A stretch of 45,481 nucleotides of DNA from JAYRWN01 sp041917975 (lineage in GTDB: Bacteria; Bacteroidota; Bacteroidia; Chitinophagales; Saprospiraceae): NCBI GenBank assembly GCA_041917975.1, contig JAYRWN010000404.1, forward strand, positions 1-45,481, given 5' to 3'. Numbering within the stretch: position 1 is the first letter of the stretch; each line of letters opens with the position of its first letter. Of the stretch, positions 27,528 through 36,273 are shown piece after piece. The translations under genes and the position numbers were made by a program. The notes under the pieces were generated by a model. It was not told where the DNA came from. It saw only the letters and a program-made list of their open reading frames with translations, and did not search any database.

Positions 27528-27914
27528 ATGAAAACCATCGGAGTAACACTATTTTATTTAGTCCTATTTTTATTATCCCAGACTTCGCTTGCCCAATCTG
27601 CAAGCACTACGGACCACACGGATAAGGGTAAAATCATCACCTCAGAAATCATGGTTTCCGGCGTTTGCGGCATGTGCAAAAAACGCATTGAAAAAGCTGC
27701 CTTAATCAAAGGCGTCAAATTTGTCGAGTGGAATCGCACCACAAAAAAACTCAAAGTGATGTACACACGTGGCAAAACAGATGAAGAAACCATTGCGAAA
27801 GCCGTGGCCGCTGCCGGCCATGACAATGCGCTAGCCAAAGCGACAGATGAAACTTATAAAAAATTACCGGACTGCTGTTTGTATCGCGACGGGGTCAGTG
27901 ACCACGAAAATTAA
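27528..27914 (+). CDS. Periplasmic heavy-metal-associated (HMA) domain protein
   Basis: A protein of about 128 residues. ATG 27528 is chosen because it directly yields a signal peptide (MKTIGVTLFYLVLFLLSQTSLAQ); an in-frame start at 27426 would bury it behind 34 residues. The mature part is one ferredoxin-like HMA domain with metal site GVCGMCKKRIEKA (Cys47 and Cys50), similar to copper or mercury carriers such as CopZ and MerP. A C-terminal pair (PDCC) may add ligands. The stop lies four bases before the TonB receptor start. A role as periplasmic metal carrier for the receptor or pump is inferred. Confidence 0.88.
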   Translation: MKTIGVTLFYLVLFLLSQTSLAQSASTTDHTDKGKIITSEIMVSGVCGMCKKRIEKAALIKGVKFVEWNRTTKKLKVMYTRGKTDEETIAKAVAAAGHDNALAKATDETYKKLPDCCLYRDGVSDHEN

Positions 27915-27918
27915 GGTG

Positions 27919-30144
27919 ATGAAAAATTTATCTATTGGACTGTTGGTCTTATTTAGCGGCCCTGGTATGCTGTGGTCACAGGATAAGCTAACCGGTAAAG
28001 TATATACAGAAGAGCAGGGTATTCCTCAAGCCCTGGTCGGGGCTAATGTATATTGGCTGAATAGCCAGTTAGGCGAAGTCACGGACGCCCAGGGGCGTTT
28101 TTTGATTCGTCGCCTGCGCGATCATCAGCGATTGGTGGTCAGTTACATTGGTTACCGGTCGGACACCATTACCATTGGTAATGACCATGAGCTGTCTATA
28201 AAACTCATTGAAGAGGCCACACTTACTGAAGTCAATGTTGTATACCGCCAAAAATCAACGGAGATTAACTTTCTTGACGCAGCTAAAGTTGAATCTATTA
28301 GTGAAAAAGAATTGCTTAAAGCTGCTTGCTGTAATCTGAGCGAGAGTTTCGAGACCAGTCCCAGTGTGGATGTGGCTTTCACTGATGCGGTCACCGGAAC
28401 CAGGCAGATCCAGATGCTGGGTTTAGCCGGACCTTATACACAAATCACCTTGGAAAATATGCCAGCCATGCGGGGCCTGGCAGCGATATATGGATTTACC
28501 TTTATTCCGGGCACCTGGATTGAAGGCATACAGCTGAATAAAGGGGCCGGTTCGGTGGTTAATGGATATGAGAGCATCGCCGGACAAATCAATATCGAAC
28601 TGCGTAAACCTGAAACGGCTGAAAAACTTTACCTTAATATGTATGCCAATGAAGGCGGACGCCTGGAAGGTAACGCCAACTGGTCTCACCGGATCAACGA
28701 CCGCTGGTCCACCGGCGTTTTGTTGCACGGTAAGTTAAATAATGTGCGTACCGATCGTAATAAGGATGGATTTCTGGATAATGCGTTGGGTGAAAATCTC
28801 ATCGCGGTCCACCGCTGGAGTTATTTTGATGATCATGGTGTCGAAATGCAGGCAGGCCTCAAGGGTACCCTCAGTAATACGTTGGGAGGACAGACCGAAG
28901 CACAACGTGGTCATGATGAAACCGTCTCCATTTGGGGCAGCGAAATCAATATTCGCCGGCTGGAAGGATGGTTTAAAAGTGGCAAAGTTTTCTTAGACCG
29001 CCCGTGGAGCTCCGTCGGCTTACAGTTATCTGCAGTAAATCATACGCAGGATAGCTATTTCGGTCACCGTGTGTATAATGCCAATCAGCAGAGTATTTAC
29101 GGCAATTTAATCTATGAGAGTATTTTATCTAACACGAATCATAAATTCAAGTCAGGACTTAGCGTTCAATATGATCGTTACAGCGAGACACTCGATCAGA
29201 CGGCTTATGCTCGCCGCGAAATGGTGCCCGGAGCATTTTTTGAATATAGCTACGCTTACCTGGAAACTTTTGGACTAGTGGCGGGGTTGCGAGCCGACCA
29301 CCATTCGCTTTTTGGCGCTTTTCTCACCCCGCGTTTGCATCTGCGTTACGCCATCAATGAAAAATCCGCTTTGCGTGCATCGGCCGGACGGGGACAACGC
29401 ACGGCCAGTATTATTGCCGAAAATGTCGGCTTGCTGGCCAGTTCCCGGTACTGGATCATTCAGGATCAGGATACCAATAAACCGTATGGTTTAGATCCTG
29501 AAGTGGCCTGGAATTTTGGACTAAATTTTACCCAGTCTTTTCAAACCGGCTCGCAGCACGGACAAGCCACCATCGACGTATATCGCACGAACTTTCAAAA
29601 TCAGATCGTCGTGGATCTGGATCAAAGTGCCCGACAAGTGTCCTTTTACAACCTTACCGGCAAGTCTTTCTCCAATAGTTTACAGGCGCAAGTAGATTAT
29701 GAGCTCATTAAACGGTTGGATGTCCGGTTAGCCTATCGTTGGTTTGACGTACAAACAACCTATACGCGAGGCCGGTTAGAAAAACCTCTGGTGGCCCGAC
29801 ACCGGGCCTTCATTAACCTGGGATATAAAACGGATCACGATTGGGCCTTTGATTTTACCTTCAACTGGCAGGGGGCTAAACGCTTGCCTTATACCGGCGA
29901 TAATCCTCGTGCATTCCAGTTGTCCTCGCAGGCACCAGCATTCACACAGATCAATGCGCAAATCAGCAAACAATGGGATAAATGGAATGTGTATCTCGGC
30001 GTCGAGAATCTGAATAATTTTGTGCAACCCCATCCCATCCTGGCCGCTGATCAACCCTTTGGTCCACATTTTGACAGTTCGCTCATCTGGGGTCCCATTT
30101 TTGGTCGTATGACTTATTTAGGCGTCCGTTTCCGGATACCATAA
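27919..30144 (+). CDS. TonB-dependent receptor of the metal locus
   Basis: An outer-membrane receptor of about 741 residues. ATG 27919 gives the signal peptide (MKNLSIGLLVLFSGPGMLWSQ); an in-frame start at 27847 would lie inside the HMA gene. The order is carboxypeptidase-like beta domain (about 22-105), plug (about 120-235, with QIQMLGL, IPGTWIEGIQLNKGAGSVVNGYESI and GQINIEL), then a 22-strand barrel to the C-terminal strand YLGVRFRIP. The plug begins with the unusual KAACCNLSESF, carrying two adjacent cysteines. With the HMA and HYC_CC_PP genes upstream and the metal pump opposite, uptake or sensing of a metal or metal chelate is the best inference. Confidence 0.93.
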   Translation: MKNLSIGLLVLFSGPGMLWSQDKLTGKVYTEEQGIPQALVGANVYWLNSQLGEVTDAQGRFLIRRLRDHQRLVVSYIGYRSDTITIGNDHELSIKLIEEATLTEVNVVYRQKSTEINFLDAAKVESISEKELLKAACCNLSESFETSPSVDVAFTDAVTGTRQIQMLGLAGPYTQITLENMPAMRGLAAIYGFTFIPGTWIEGIQLNKGAGSVVNGYESIAGQINIELRKPETAEKLYLNMYANEGGRLEGNANWSHRINDRWSTGVLLHGKLNNVRTDRNKDGFLDNALGENLIAVHRWSYFDDHGVEMQAGLKGTLSNTLGGQTEAQRGHDETVSIWGSEINIRRLEGWFKSGKVFLDRPWSSVGLQLSAVNHTQDSYFGHRVYNANQQSIYGNLIYESILSNTNHKFKSGLSVQYDRYSETLDQTAYARREMVPGAFFEYSYAYLETFGLVAGLRADHHSLFGAFLTPRLHLRYAINEKSALRASAGRGQRTASIIAENVGLLASSRYWIIQDQDTNKPYGLDPEVAWNFGLNFTQSFQTGSQHGQATIDVYRTNFQNQIVVDLDQSARQVSFYNLTGKSFSNSLQAQVDYELIKRLDVRLAYRWFDVQTTYTRGRLEKPLVARHRAFINLGYKTDHDWAFDFTFNWQGAKRLPYTGDNPRAFQLSSQAPAFTQINAQISKQWDKWNVYLGVENLNNFVQPHPILAADQPFGPHFDSSLIWGPIFGRMTYLGVRFRIP

Positions 30145-30171
30145 AAATTTTAATATTGTTCATGAAATAAG

Positions 30172-30206
30172 AAACCCTGCGTAAGAAAATTACACAGGGT
30201 TTTTTA
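30172..30206 (+). terminator. Rho-independent terminator after the TonB receptor
   Basis: AAACCCTG at 30172-30179 with GTAA pairs with TTAC and CAGGGTTT around a GAAAA loop; a run of T follows to 30205. It lies between convergent operons. Confidence 0.82.
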
Positions 30207-30232
30207 TTGACTTAAACTCTTCGTTTTTTAGG

Positions 30233-30709
30233 TTATTGCGTCATTCGCTCCCGAGGCTTAATCGGTATGGCTTTTAACGTTTCCAGGGCTGTAGACATAT
30301 CGGTGATGCGTGAATCGATGTACTGGATTTTTTCTTTATACTCCAGTTGTTGTTTTAACATTTCTTCAGCCGAAAGATTGGGATCCACTTTTTTCTCACC
30401 CACTTCATTACCAGGTACGACCGGCACATCCCTGTACCATTGTTTTAGTAATTGATCCACATTATCCAGATCATCCAGCAGGTTCGAAACGATAGTGATG
30501 GCTGTAGTATCGGCATTAGATAAGCTGTTATCGATCCGGCGCACTTCATTGTTTATTTCGCTGCGCCGCGTAACCAACCTTTCATAAGTGTCTTTCGACT
30601 CCAGAAATACCTTCACCGCTTCACTATTGGATGGACCGGACTTACAGCCCACACCTATCATCGCGGCAAACAAAAACAGATTAACTATTTTCCAAAATTT
30701 GTTGTGCAT
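30233..30709 (-). CDS. Hypothetical coiled-coil lipoprotein
   Basis: A 158-residue lipoprotein (lipobox IGVGC, Cys22). Helical, charge-rich segments at 30-85 and 115-150 (AVKVFLESKDTYERLVTRRSEINNEVRRI, LKQQLEYKEKIQYIDSRI) are likely coiled coils. The start must be ATG 30709 to include the signal sequence, which makes it overlap the end of bcp by 29 bases. It is the last gene of the meaB-M23-bcp operon. No family is recognised. Confidence 0.72.
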   Translation of the reverse strand: MHNKFWKIVNLFLFAAMIGVGCKSGPSNSEAVKVFLESKDTYERLVTRRSEINNEVRRIDNSLSNADTTAITIVSNLLDDLDNVDQLLKQWYRDVPVVPGNEVGEKKVDPNLSAEEMLKQQLEYKEKIQYIDSRITDMSTALETLKAIPIKPRERMTQ

Positions 30710-31139
30710 GCTCTTTGGTTTTTACTTTATCAATAATTCTTTCAATTTTTCCTACTTCGTCGATGATAAAAGTCGTGCGATAGACGCCCATAACTTCTTT
30801 ACCATACATGTTTTTGGGCCCATAAACACCATACTTATTCAGGATGGTCTTATCACCGTCTGCAACCAACCGGAAGGGCAGTTGATATTTGTTTTTAAAC
30901 TTTTGATGACTGCTCACCCCATCCGGGCTTACACCGAGCACCACATAGCCTTCTTTGAGCAGTCCATCATGCTCATCACGCAGGTTACATGCTTCCAGCG
31001 TGCATCCCGGCGTATCATCCTTGGGGTAAAAATAGAGGATAATTTTTCTCCCACGAAAATCACTTAATGAAATTTTCTCCCCGGCATCGTCCTGACTGGT
31101 AAAATCCGGAGCCAAATCGCCAACATTCAGTTTATTCAT
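30681..31139 (-). CDS. bcp: Thiol peroxidase (peroxiredoxin, BCP/PrxQ type)
   Basis: A 152-residue cytoplasmic peroxiredoxin that reduces hydrogen peroxide and organic peroxides using thioredoxin. The signature YPKDDTPGCTLEACNLRD carries the peroxidatic Cys46 and resolving Cys51, the spacing of the two-cysteine BCP subgroup. Length is typical. Its start overlaps the M23 gene stop by four bases (ATGA), so the two are probably translationally coupled. Confidence 0.94.
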   Translation of the reverse strand: MNKLNVGDLAPDFTSQDDAGEKISLSDFRGRKIILYFYPKDDTPGCTLEACNLRDEHDGLLKEGYVVLGVSPDGVSSHQKFKNKYQLPFRLVADGDKTILNKYGVYGPKNMYGKEVMGVYRTTFIIDEVGKIERIIDKVKTKEHAQQILENS

Positions 31140-32833
31140 TGAATGGAAATTTTGCGTTTGAATTCTGCTTTGTTTTTATGACCATCTTCAACAATCAGTC
31201 TGAATTCATGTTCACCGGGCGGGAAAGAAATTTTATGGTCAAAGAAGAGAAGATCATTTTTTGCATCATAGGCCATGGGTATCCAGGTCGTCCCCAGATA
31301 GCTATTGTAAGTCAAAGGATTACCCTCCACGTTATCAGTTATAAGTATGGCCACCTGAGGCTGGCCTGACCATTTAAGTGGGAATCTCGCTAAAGTAATG
31401 GTCGGTGCGACTGTATCGGCCATGAGCAAAAAGGTACCGAACTCTTCACAACGGGCTTTTATAAACCCTTCTTGCCACTCCCCGCCCTGATAGCTCATCT
31501 CTCCCTGATCGTCACAGCGCGCGATGAATAACTTCTCCTTAATTGCCGGCGGATAAGCGTGCGGTTTGATGCGGATGGTAAATTTTTCCGCCACTGGAAT
31601 AATACAATCCATCAACTGGTACACCGTAGAAAAAATACCCGGGTCATGTTCCTTATGCGTAAGCAGCGACCAGGGTACCTTTTCATAAAAGGCATATGGA
31701 GGAATATCCACTTGAAAATAATCCGTCAGGTATTGAAACCTCTCTTCGGGGCGAATAAGTCGATCATGGGCCTGGACGGGAGGGTCTTTTAGCTGTGCAT
31801 TGGCTTGCAGATTGACATGCAGCAAGCGGGTATTACCATGAGCGTCTTTGACGATTATTCTGGCTTGGTGCATTTGACCATCGCCCGGTAATGAAAAATA
31901 ACCTTGTCCGGGAACTTGACTGCCCTGAAACTTATTACCAGGCAGGTTAAACAACCGATAAACATAACGGTCTTCGGTACGCAACAACTGGTAATCCAAT
32001 AAAGCATTGGTGTATCTGTTGTCACTAAATGCTAATTCGTTTATATTCACCTGATAGGTCAACCGGTCATTGTAAACTAGCTCAACACTTTGTATTCCGT
32101 TGCGGTTAGCCGAGCCATTCATCTGATCAAAGATTTCCAGACCCAGAGCATATTCGCCCACAGGCAATTGTAGCGTATCCTCTGCCAGGTCTCCAAATAC
32201 AGGTTGTGTATGAACTGGCCTGGTATAGCCCCGGCGGTACACCGCCAAGTACTTAATGTAGGGCTTAATGTTATCTTCGTAAGGTATGCCGAACTGACTC
32301 GGATTAAACAACCGACTATCGCTGGAACGCCGCATTTCAAAATGTAAATGGGGGCCCTGAGACGAGCCCGAATTGCCCAAATAACCGATAAAATCACCCC
32401 GCTTGACTCTAAATTTTTCCGGACCGGGGTAAGCATTGATGGCCCAGGATTTAACTTTGATCTGGTGTTGATAGGTATATTCTGCCAGGTCCTGCCGGAA
32501 GCCGTGCAGATGGCCATAAACGGAGGTGTAACCATGCGGATGACTGATGTACAGCCCATAACCAAACCCTACACTGCTCACCACAATCCGGTGGATAAAT
32601 CCATCATCCACCGCAAATATCGAATCGCCTACCGTGCCTTGGGATGACTTGATATCCATGCCCGTATGAAAGTGATCGGGGCGCAGTTCCCCAAATGTTC
32701 CGGCCAGACTTATTTTATGTCCCACCGGTACACCAATTTTCGGTAAGCCCGGACTCGTCTGTGCGGTCCACAACAAGACCATCATAAGAATGGCCGTTGA
32801 GCTTAATAAAAAGTTGGTTATGCGCCGGTCCAT
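31136..32833 (-). CDS. M23 family metallopeptidase (LytM-like)
   Basis: A protein of about 565 residues. ATG 32833 is preferred because it begins directly before a signal or anchor helix (NFLLSSTAILMMVLLW); an in-frame start at 32857 adds eight residues. The catalytic domain is N-terminal: HFHTGMD supplies the first zinc ligands, YGHL follows, and GPHLHFE supplies the last His, all intact. The domain would cleave peptidoglycan cross-bridges or serve in cell-wall remodelling. The C-terminal 350 residues are beta-rich and unassigned. The start overlaps the end of meaB by 16 bases. Confidence 0.9.
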   Translation of the reverse strand: MDRRITNFLLSSTAILMMVLLWTAQTSPGLPKIGVPVGHKISLAGTFGELRPDHFHTGMDIKSSQGTVGDSIFAVDDGFIHRIVVSSVGFGYGLYISHPHGYTSVYGHLHGFRQDLAEYTYQHQIKVKSWAINAYPGPEKFRVKRGDFIGYLGNSGSSQGPHLHFEMRRSSDSRLFNPSQFGIPYEDNIKPYIKYLAVYRRGYTRPVHTQPVFGDLAEDTLQLPVGEYALGLEIFDQMNGSANRNGIQSVELVYNDRLTYQVNINELAFSDNRYTNALLDYQLLRTEDRYVYRLFNLPGNKFQGSQVPGQGYFSLPGDGQMHQARIIVKDAHGNTRLLHVNLQANAQLKDPPVQAHDRLIRPEERFQYLTDYFQVDIPPYAFYEKVPWSLLTHKEHDPGIFSTVYQLMDCIIPVAEKFTIRIKPHAYPPAIKEKLFIARCDDQGEMSYQGGEWQEGFIKARCEEFGTFLLMADTVAPTITLARFPLKWSGQPQVAILITDNVEGNPLTYNSYLGTTWIPMAYDAKNDLLFFDHKISFPPGEHEFRLIVEDGHKNKAEFKRKISIQ

Positions 32834-33861
32834 ACGGAAATGATTTCTTGCCAACAACGTAACGCCGCCAACTCTGGAGTCATCGTTTTATGATCAATGG
32901 CCTGAATATACCCCTGCAGAATACGTTCTGCTGCCGGATGGTTACGCACCGCAGTTACGGCATGCTGGTTAACTAACGCATTAAATCGCCTGCCGGTTTG
33001 TTGTTGTCGTTGTGCCGGCAACTCTCCCGACTGCCATCCACGTTCAAAACGACCTATGATCTCTGCGGCCAGCTGCTCTATGCCCCGACCCTCCAGCGCA
33101 GATGTTTCATACACCTGGATATCGCGATGCAAATAAAGCAATGCTTGCCGGTAAGCGCTGGCCGTATCCCTGGCCTGAGACAGTTGCAATCCGTCACTTT
33201 TATTAACTACAATTACATCGGCAATTTCTACAATACCTCGTTTTATACCTTGTAATTCATCCCCAGTGAAGGGTGCCAGGACCAATGCCACCAAATCCAC
33301 CATGTCCCGGACTTCCACCTCACTCTGCCCTACGCCTACCGTTTCGATAATGGTTAGATCATAACCGGCTGCTTCACAGAGGCGCAGGTTCTCCATCGTA
33401 TGAGGCGTTACTCCGCCCAGGTGCCCCCGCGAAGGGGAAGGTCGTACAAACACTTGATCATAAACATGAAGGTTTTCCATCCTGGTTTTATCGCCCAGGA
33501 GACTGCCTCCGGAGGTAATACTAGATGGATCTACCGCCAGGATAGCCAGACGTTTGCCCTGACGCGCCCAATGATCCGCTAATGCATTGATGAGAGTACT
33601 TTTCCCAGTCCCAGGTGCACCTGAAATGGCCAGGCGTAATTTACCGGAAGTTTTCTGGTCCTCCAAAGCTGCAAACAAGGCTATTTTTTGGTCATAATCC
33701 TGTCCCCTGGTGCTTTCCATCAGCGTAATCGCCCGGCTCAAAGCACCTGGATCGCCAGCGGTCAATCCGCCCACCAAATCATCCACTTCCACCGGTGGTA
33801 ACAAAGGCCATTGTGCTAAGGCGGGGTTAATCCCGGGGAGGTAATTTGCTGGACGAGACAT
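32818..33861 (-). CDS. meaB: Methylmalonyl-CoA mutase-associated GTPase MeaB
   Basis: A 347-residue G3E-family GTPase that protects and reloads adenosylcobalamin in methylmalonyl-CoA mutase. Motifs are Walker A GAPGTGKST (81-89), the DPSS segment near 111, ETVGVGQSE (about 173-181) and the G4 motif NKSD (220-223). It is the first gene of a four-gene overlapping operon. The mutase small-subunit gene lies on the same strand 4.3 kb upstream, and AT-rich accessory DNA separates the two. Confidence 0.94.
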   Translation of the reverse strand: MSRPANYLPGINPALAQWPLLPPVEVDDLVGGLTAGDPGALSRAITLMESTRGQDYDQKIALFAALEDQKTSGKLRLAISGAPGTGKSTLINALADHWARQGKRLAILAVDPSSITSGGSLLGDKTRMENLHVYDQVFVRPSPSRGHLGGVTPHTMENLRLCEAAGYDLTIIETVGVGQSEVEVRDMVDLVALVLAPFTGDELQGIKRGIVEIADVIVVNKSDGLQLSQARDTASAYRQALLYLHRDIQVYETSALEGRGIEQLAAEIIGRFERGWQSGELPAQRQQQTGRRFNALVNQHAVTAVRNHPAAERILQGYIQAIDHKTMTPELAALRCWQEIISVWTGA

Positions 33862-34060
33862 GCTGCAAATGTATCATTTTTACTTATCAAGTAACAGGTT
33901 ATACATACACAGTTTTCTTTAAGTGCGTACATAAAACGCTCTGGTAACGTTCTGACATGTTCGTCTATTTAATTAACTTTAATAAAAAACTATATATCTC
34001 TCCTCACACTACTATATAAATTGTATCTTTCTTACTTATTAACACCAACACTAAAACAAT

Positions 34061-34315
34061 ATGACAAGCCCAAATTATTATAGTTCGAATGGTTATACAT
34101 TAGATTATAGGCAAATTTTTATAACTTTTCCAGTGGTAACTAGAACCATAATTGCACAATGGTATGGTATCAGTAGAGAAACTCTACGCAGAAGGATAAA
34201 CAAACTAGATATCGTGTTGAAACCAGGATTGCTTTATCCACAAGATGTGCTCATGATAATTAATGCCTTAGGTATTCCATCGGGTCTGCAATCATATATC
34301 ATTAAGCAATCGTAA
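34061..34315 (+). CDS. Small helix-turn-helix-like protein
   Basis: An 84-residue protein with a likely HTH: IIAQWYGISRETLRRRI, followed by LLYPQDVLMIINALGIPS. This resembles short Bacteroidota DNA-binding proteins in which an LA.LYGVS..T..RW helix pair precedes a YTP.QV..I...LG.P tail. Such genes often lie in accessory or mobile DNA. It marks the left part of the AT-rich block after meaB. DNA binding is inferred from the pattern only. Confidence 0.55.
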   Translation: MTSPNYYSSNGYTLDYRQIFITFPVVTRTIIAQWYGISRETLRRRINKLDIVLKPGLLYPQDVLMIINALGIPSGLQSYIIKQS

Positions 34316-34393
34316 CTATTTAGGTCAAAATTATACGAAAGAGAGTCGAAAGCAGTAGCGGAATTAAATTATGGTCTATTACAGGTTAGATAA

Positions 34394-34631
34394 TATGAAT
34401 TAGAAGATAAGTATTTTAAGCTTGATGACAAATAAGAAGTTTGAAGACAAGTCGAATCAAAACAATCGCAACAGCCATTTGCCTCCGTCAAGCGATCCGA
34501 TAAGGATCAAGGCAGCGATAGCTCAAAAGAAAGGAGGGAAAAGAGGCGGTAAGAAAGGGCATAATTTCTTCCAAACTAGCACCTATCCTCAATTGACCCA
34601 AATAGTTACAAAGTCAACTAAAAAATCATAG
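34394..34631 (+). pseudogene. Remnant of an IS66-type transposase (TnpC N-terminus)
   Basis: Residues NSHLPPSSDP followed by GGKRGGKKGH match the conserved N-terminal NSS.PPSSD...GGQ.GH block of IS66 transposases. The coiled-coil part ELEDKYFKLDDK that should precede it is present but in another frame (34394-34435), so a frameshift separates the two. The rest of the transposase is missing after 34631. A 69-codon frame starting at 34422 survives by chance. I see no complete terminal inverted repeats. Confidence 0.6.
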
Positions 34632-34639
34632 AATACATA

Positions 34640-34669
34640 TTTGCAACATTTTGCAACATTTTGCAACAA
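34640..34669 (+). repeat. Three tandem copies of a 10-bp unit
   Basis: TTTGCAACAT occurs at 34640 and 34650, and TTTGCAACAA at 34660. The array lies about 80 bases ahead of the Cys-rich peptide gene and just upstream of its putative -7 box. Confidence 0.8.
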
Positions 34670-34700
34670 TAATAATATAATATCAAATAAATACATTAAC

Positions 34701-34708
34701 TATGTTTG
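34701..34708 (+). promoter_or_regulatory. Candidate -7 box for the Cys-rich peptide gene
   Basis: TATGTTTG is a perfect match to TAnnTTTG. It lies 42 bases before the ATG, leaving a leader of about 35 bases. No good -33 box is seen, so another factor, perhaps one binding the nearby 10-bp repeats, may be needed. Confidence 0.4.
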
Positions 34709-34750
34709 ATTTCTTTTAAATAATTTTTCGTCGATCTAAATTATAACATT

Positions 34751-34981
34751 ATGAAAAAATTAACTTTAAATCTCCTAATCGCTTTTTTCATTTTACTCAT
34801 TTGTAATTTTAGTTTCTCCCAAGCAACTGTACCTTGTAAATGTATTGGTGGAATGGAGTGTTGTGTAATCCTTGAAGGTGGCACTCTTCAACCTAATGGC
34901 GATTGCACAGGCAATGGTTCATCTTGCTTTGCAATAACCCCAATTGGTTGTTCACCATCCCCCAACTGTAATCAACAATAA
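34751..34981 (+). CDS. Small secreted cysteine-rich peptide
   Basis: A 76-residue precursor with a signal peptide (MKKLTLNLLIAFFILLICNF, cleavage near SFSQ-A25). The mature part of about 52 residues holds eight cysteines (29, 31, 37, 38, 52, 59, 67, 73), enough for four disulfides, plus many Gly, Pro and Thr. It resembles in style, but not in motif, the NVEALA-type secreted peptides of Bacteroidales, which also lie beside beta-propeller-like lipoproteins. A perfect hairpin follows and three lipoprotein genes come next. A secreted signal, toxin or surface peptide is possible; none is shown. Confidence 0.65.
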   Translation: MKKLTLNLLIAFFILLICNFSFSQATVPCKCIGGMECCVILEGGTLQPNGDCTGNGSSCFAITPIGCSPSPNCNQQ

Positions 34982-35003
34982 ATATTTCTATTATTACCTT
35001 ACC

Positions 35004-35041
35004 AGAAGAAAAGGTAGTTAGTTTTAACTACCTTTTCTTCT
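35004..35041 (+). terminator. Strong hairpin: partial terminator or mRNA stabiliser
   Basis: A perfect 17-bp inverted repeat (35004-35020 with 35025-35041) with a GTTT loop. The descending arm is U-rich (CTTTTCTTCT), but no separate T-run follows. It lies between the peptide stop and the TTG start of the first lipoprotein, and would lower expression of the lipoproteins relative to the peptide. Confidence 0.65.
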
Positions 35042-35078
35042 CTACTCATTATTATACCTATAAGTTAAATCCTTCTAA

Positions 35079-36272
35079 TTGAAATATTGGCATTACTCCT
35101 TGGTATTTTTTTGTTTTACCGCATTAAATTGCAGGAATACTGTAACCCGTCCTATAGATTTTGTTTCTAAAAATGACCTACAGGAATTAAAAACAACCAC
35201 CTCTACTCAAGAAATACATCTTGATCCAAAAACACCATACGATTACATCCATATTCATCCCATAAATTCATCAGATCATCCTTTAATCTTGGTAACTAAT
35301 CTATCAAATAAAAGCCTGGATTATTACTCTCTCATTAATGGTCAGCTCACTAAAAGAATTAACCTAAATAGTGGTGAAATCAAGTCCAAAATAGACAATA
35401 TTGGAGGAGTCGTTTATTTCAGTCCGGATACCTTATGGCTGATTAATAATTTTCATCCCGCTAAAAGTGTCTTAATAAATTCTTCAGGTCAGATTATCGA
35501 TGACCATCCGTTTGAAGACCCTGCCTATTCTAAGGAATTAATACTTAGGGTCGCCTTCTGTGCTGGAAATTGTTCACCGATAAGATTAGGTGATCGCTTT
35601 TACTTTAAACGAAATACATTTTTTGATCCTCTTCTAAAACCCGATTTGTTAAAAACATTTAATTATCTATGGAGTTATTCTACAAAACTTAAATCATTTA
35701 AGCCGGTCAAGGGAAGTATTTTACCAGATGAGTACGCAGCATATAACATGGCTTCTAACCTTGTGGAACCAACCTATTGCCTTAACGAATTCGCTCAATT
35801 GGTTATTTCCTGGCCCATATTAAACTACCTTATGATTTATGATCCTGAAAATGATACTTTTTCAAAACCATTTCAAGAATACGGTGTACTTAATATTCAA
35901 GATGATTTTAGCACCGGAAATAATAATTCTACTATACTAGTTAACACTTTCAAAAATGATCAATATAATCATATATTATATGATAGTGTTAACCATCTGT
36001 ATTATAGATTCTTATTCCATAAACTTAAAGAAGATGAATTAGAGCAGACATCCCTTCTATTTAACAGTTATAAGCAATCTTTTAAAATACTGATATATTC
36101 CAAATCCTATAGTATATTAGGATATCTTTCATTTCCACCGAATAAATATGACGCTTTCCGGTCATTTGTATTTAACGGAGAGATTTATCTTTCCAATTCT
36201 AATTTGAACAATCCTGAATTTAGTGAAGACAAGATAGTTTTTACTAAAATAAGGTTATCCGGACTACACTAG
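35079..36272 (+). CDS. Lipoprotein, beta-propeller-like (DUF4221-like)
   Basis: A 397-residue lipoprotein; the lipobox TALNC gives Cys18. TTG 35079 is the only nearby start that supplies the signal sequence. Repeated short strand patterns (LILVTNLSNKSLDYYSLI, DTLWLINNFHPAKSVLINSSGQII, QLVISWPILNYLMIYDPENDTF) resemble blades of the six-bladed propeller and DUF4221 lipoproteins of Bacteroidota. It is AT-rich compared with the core genes around the block. The next gene begins one base after its stop. The family call rests on style rather than a search. Confidence 0.6.
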   Translation: MKYWHYSLVFFCFTALNCRNTVTRPIDFVSKNDLQELKTTTSTQEIHLDPKTPYDYIHIHPINSSDHPLILVTNLSNKSLDYYSLINGQLTKRINLNSGEIKSKIDNIGGVVYFSPDTLWLINNFHPAKSVLINSSGQIIDDHPFEDPAYSKELILRVAFCAGNCSPIRLGDRFYFKRNTFFDPLLKPDLLKTFNYLWSYSTKLKSFKPVKGSILPDEYAAYNMASNLVEPTYCLNEFAQLVISWPILNYLMIYDPENDTFSKPFQEYGVLNIQDDFSTGNNNSTILVNTFKNDQYNHILYDSVNHLYYRFLFHKLKEDELEQTSLLFNSYKQSFKILIYSKSYSILGYLSFPPNKYDAFRSFVFNGEIYLSNSNLNNPEFSEDKIVFTKIRLSGLH

Positions 36273-36273
36273 C

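Noticed and set aside
34751..34981. The Cys-rich peptide as a true NVEALA-family member
   Set aside because: The NVEALA motif and its cysteine spacing are absent; only the general style and neighbourhood are alike.
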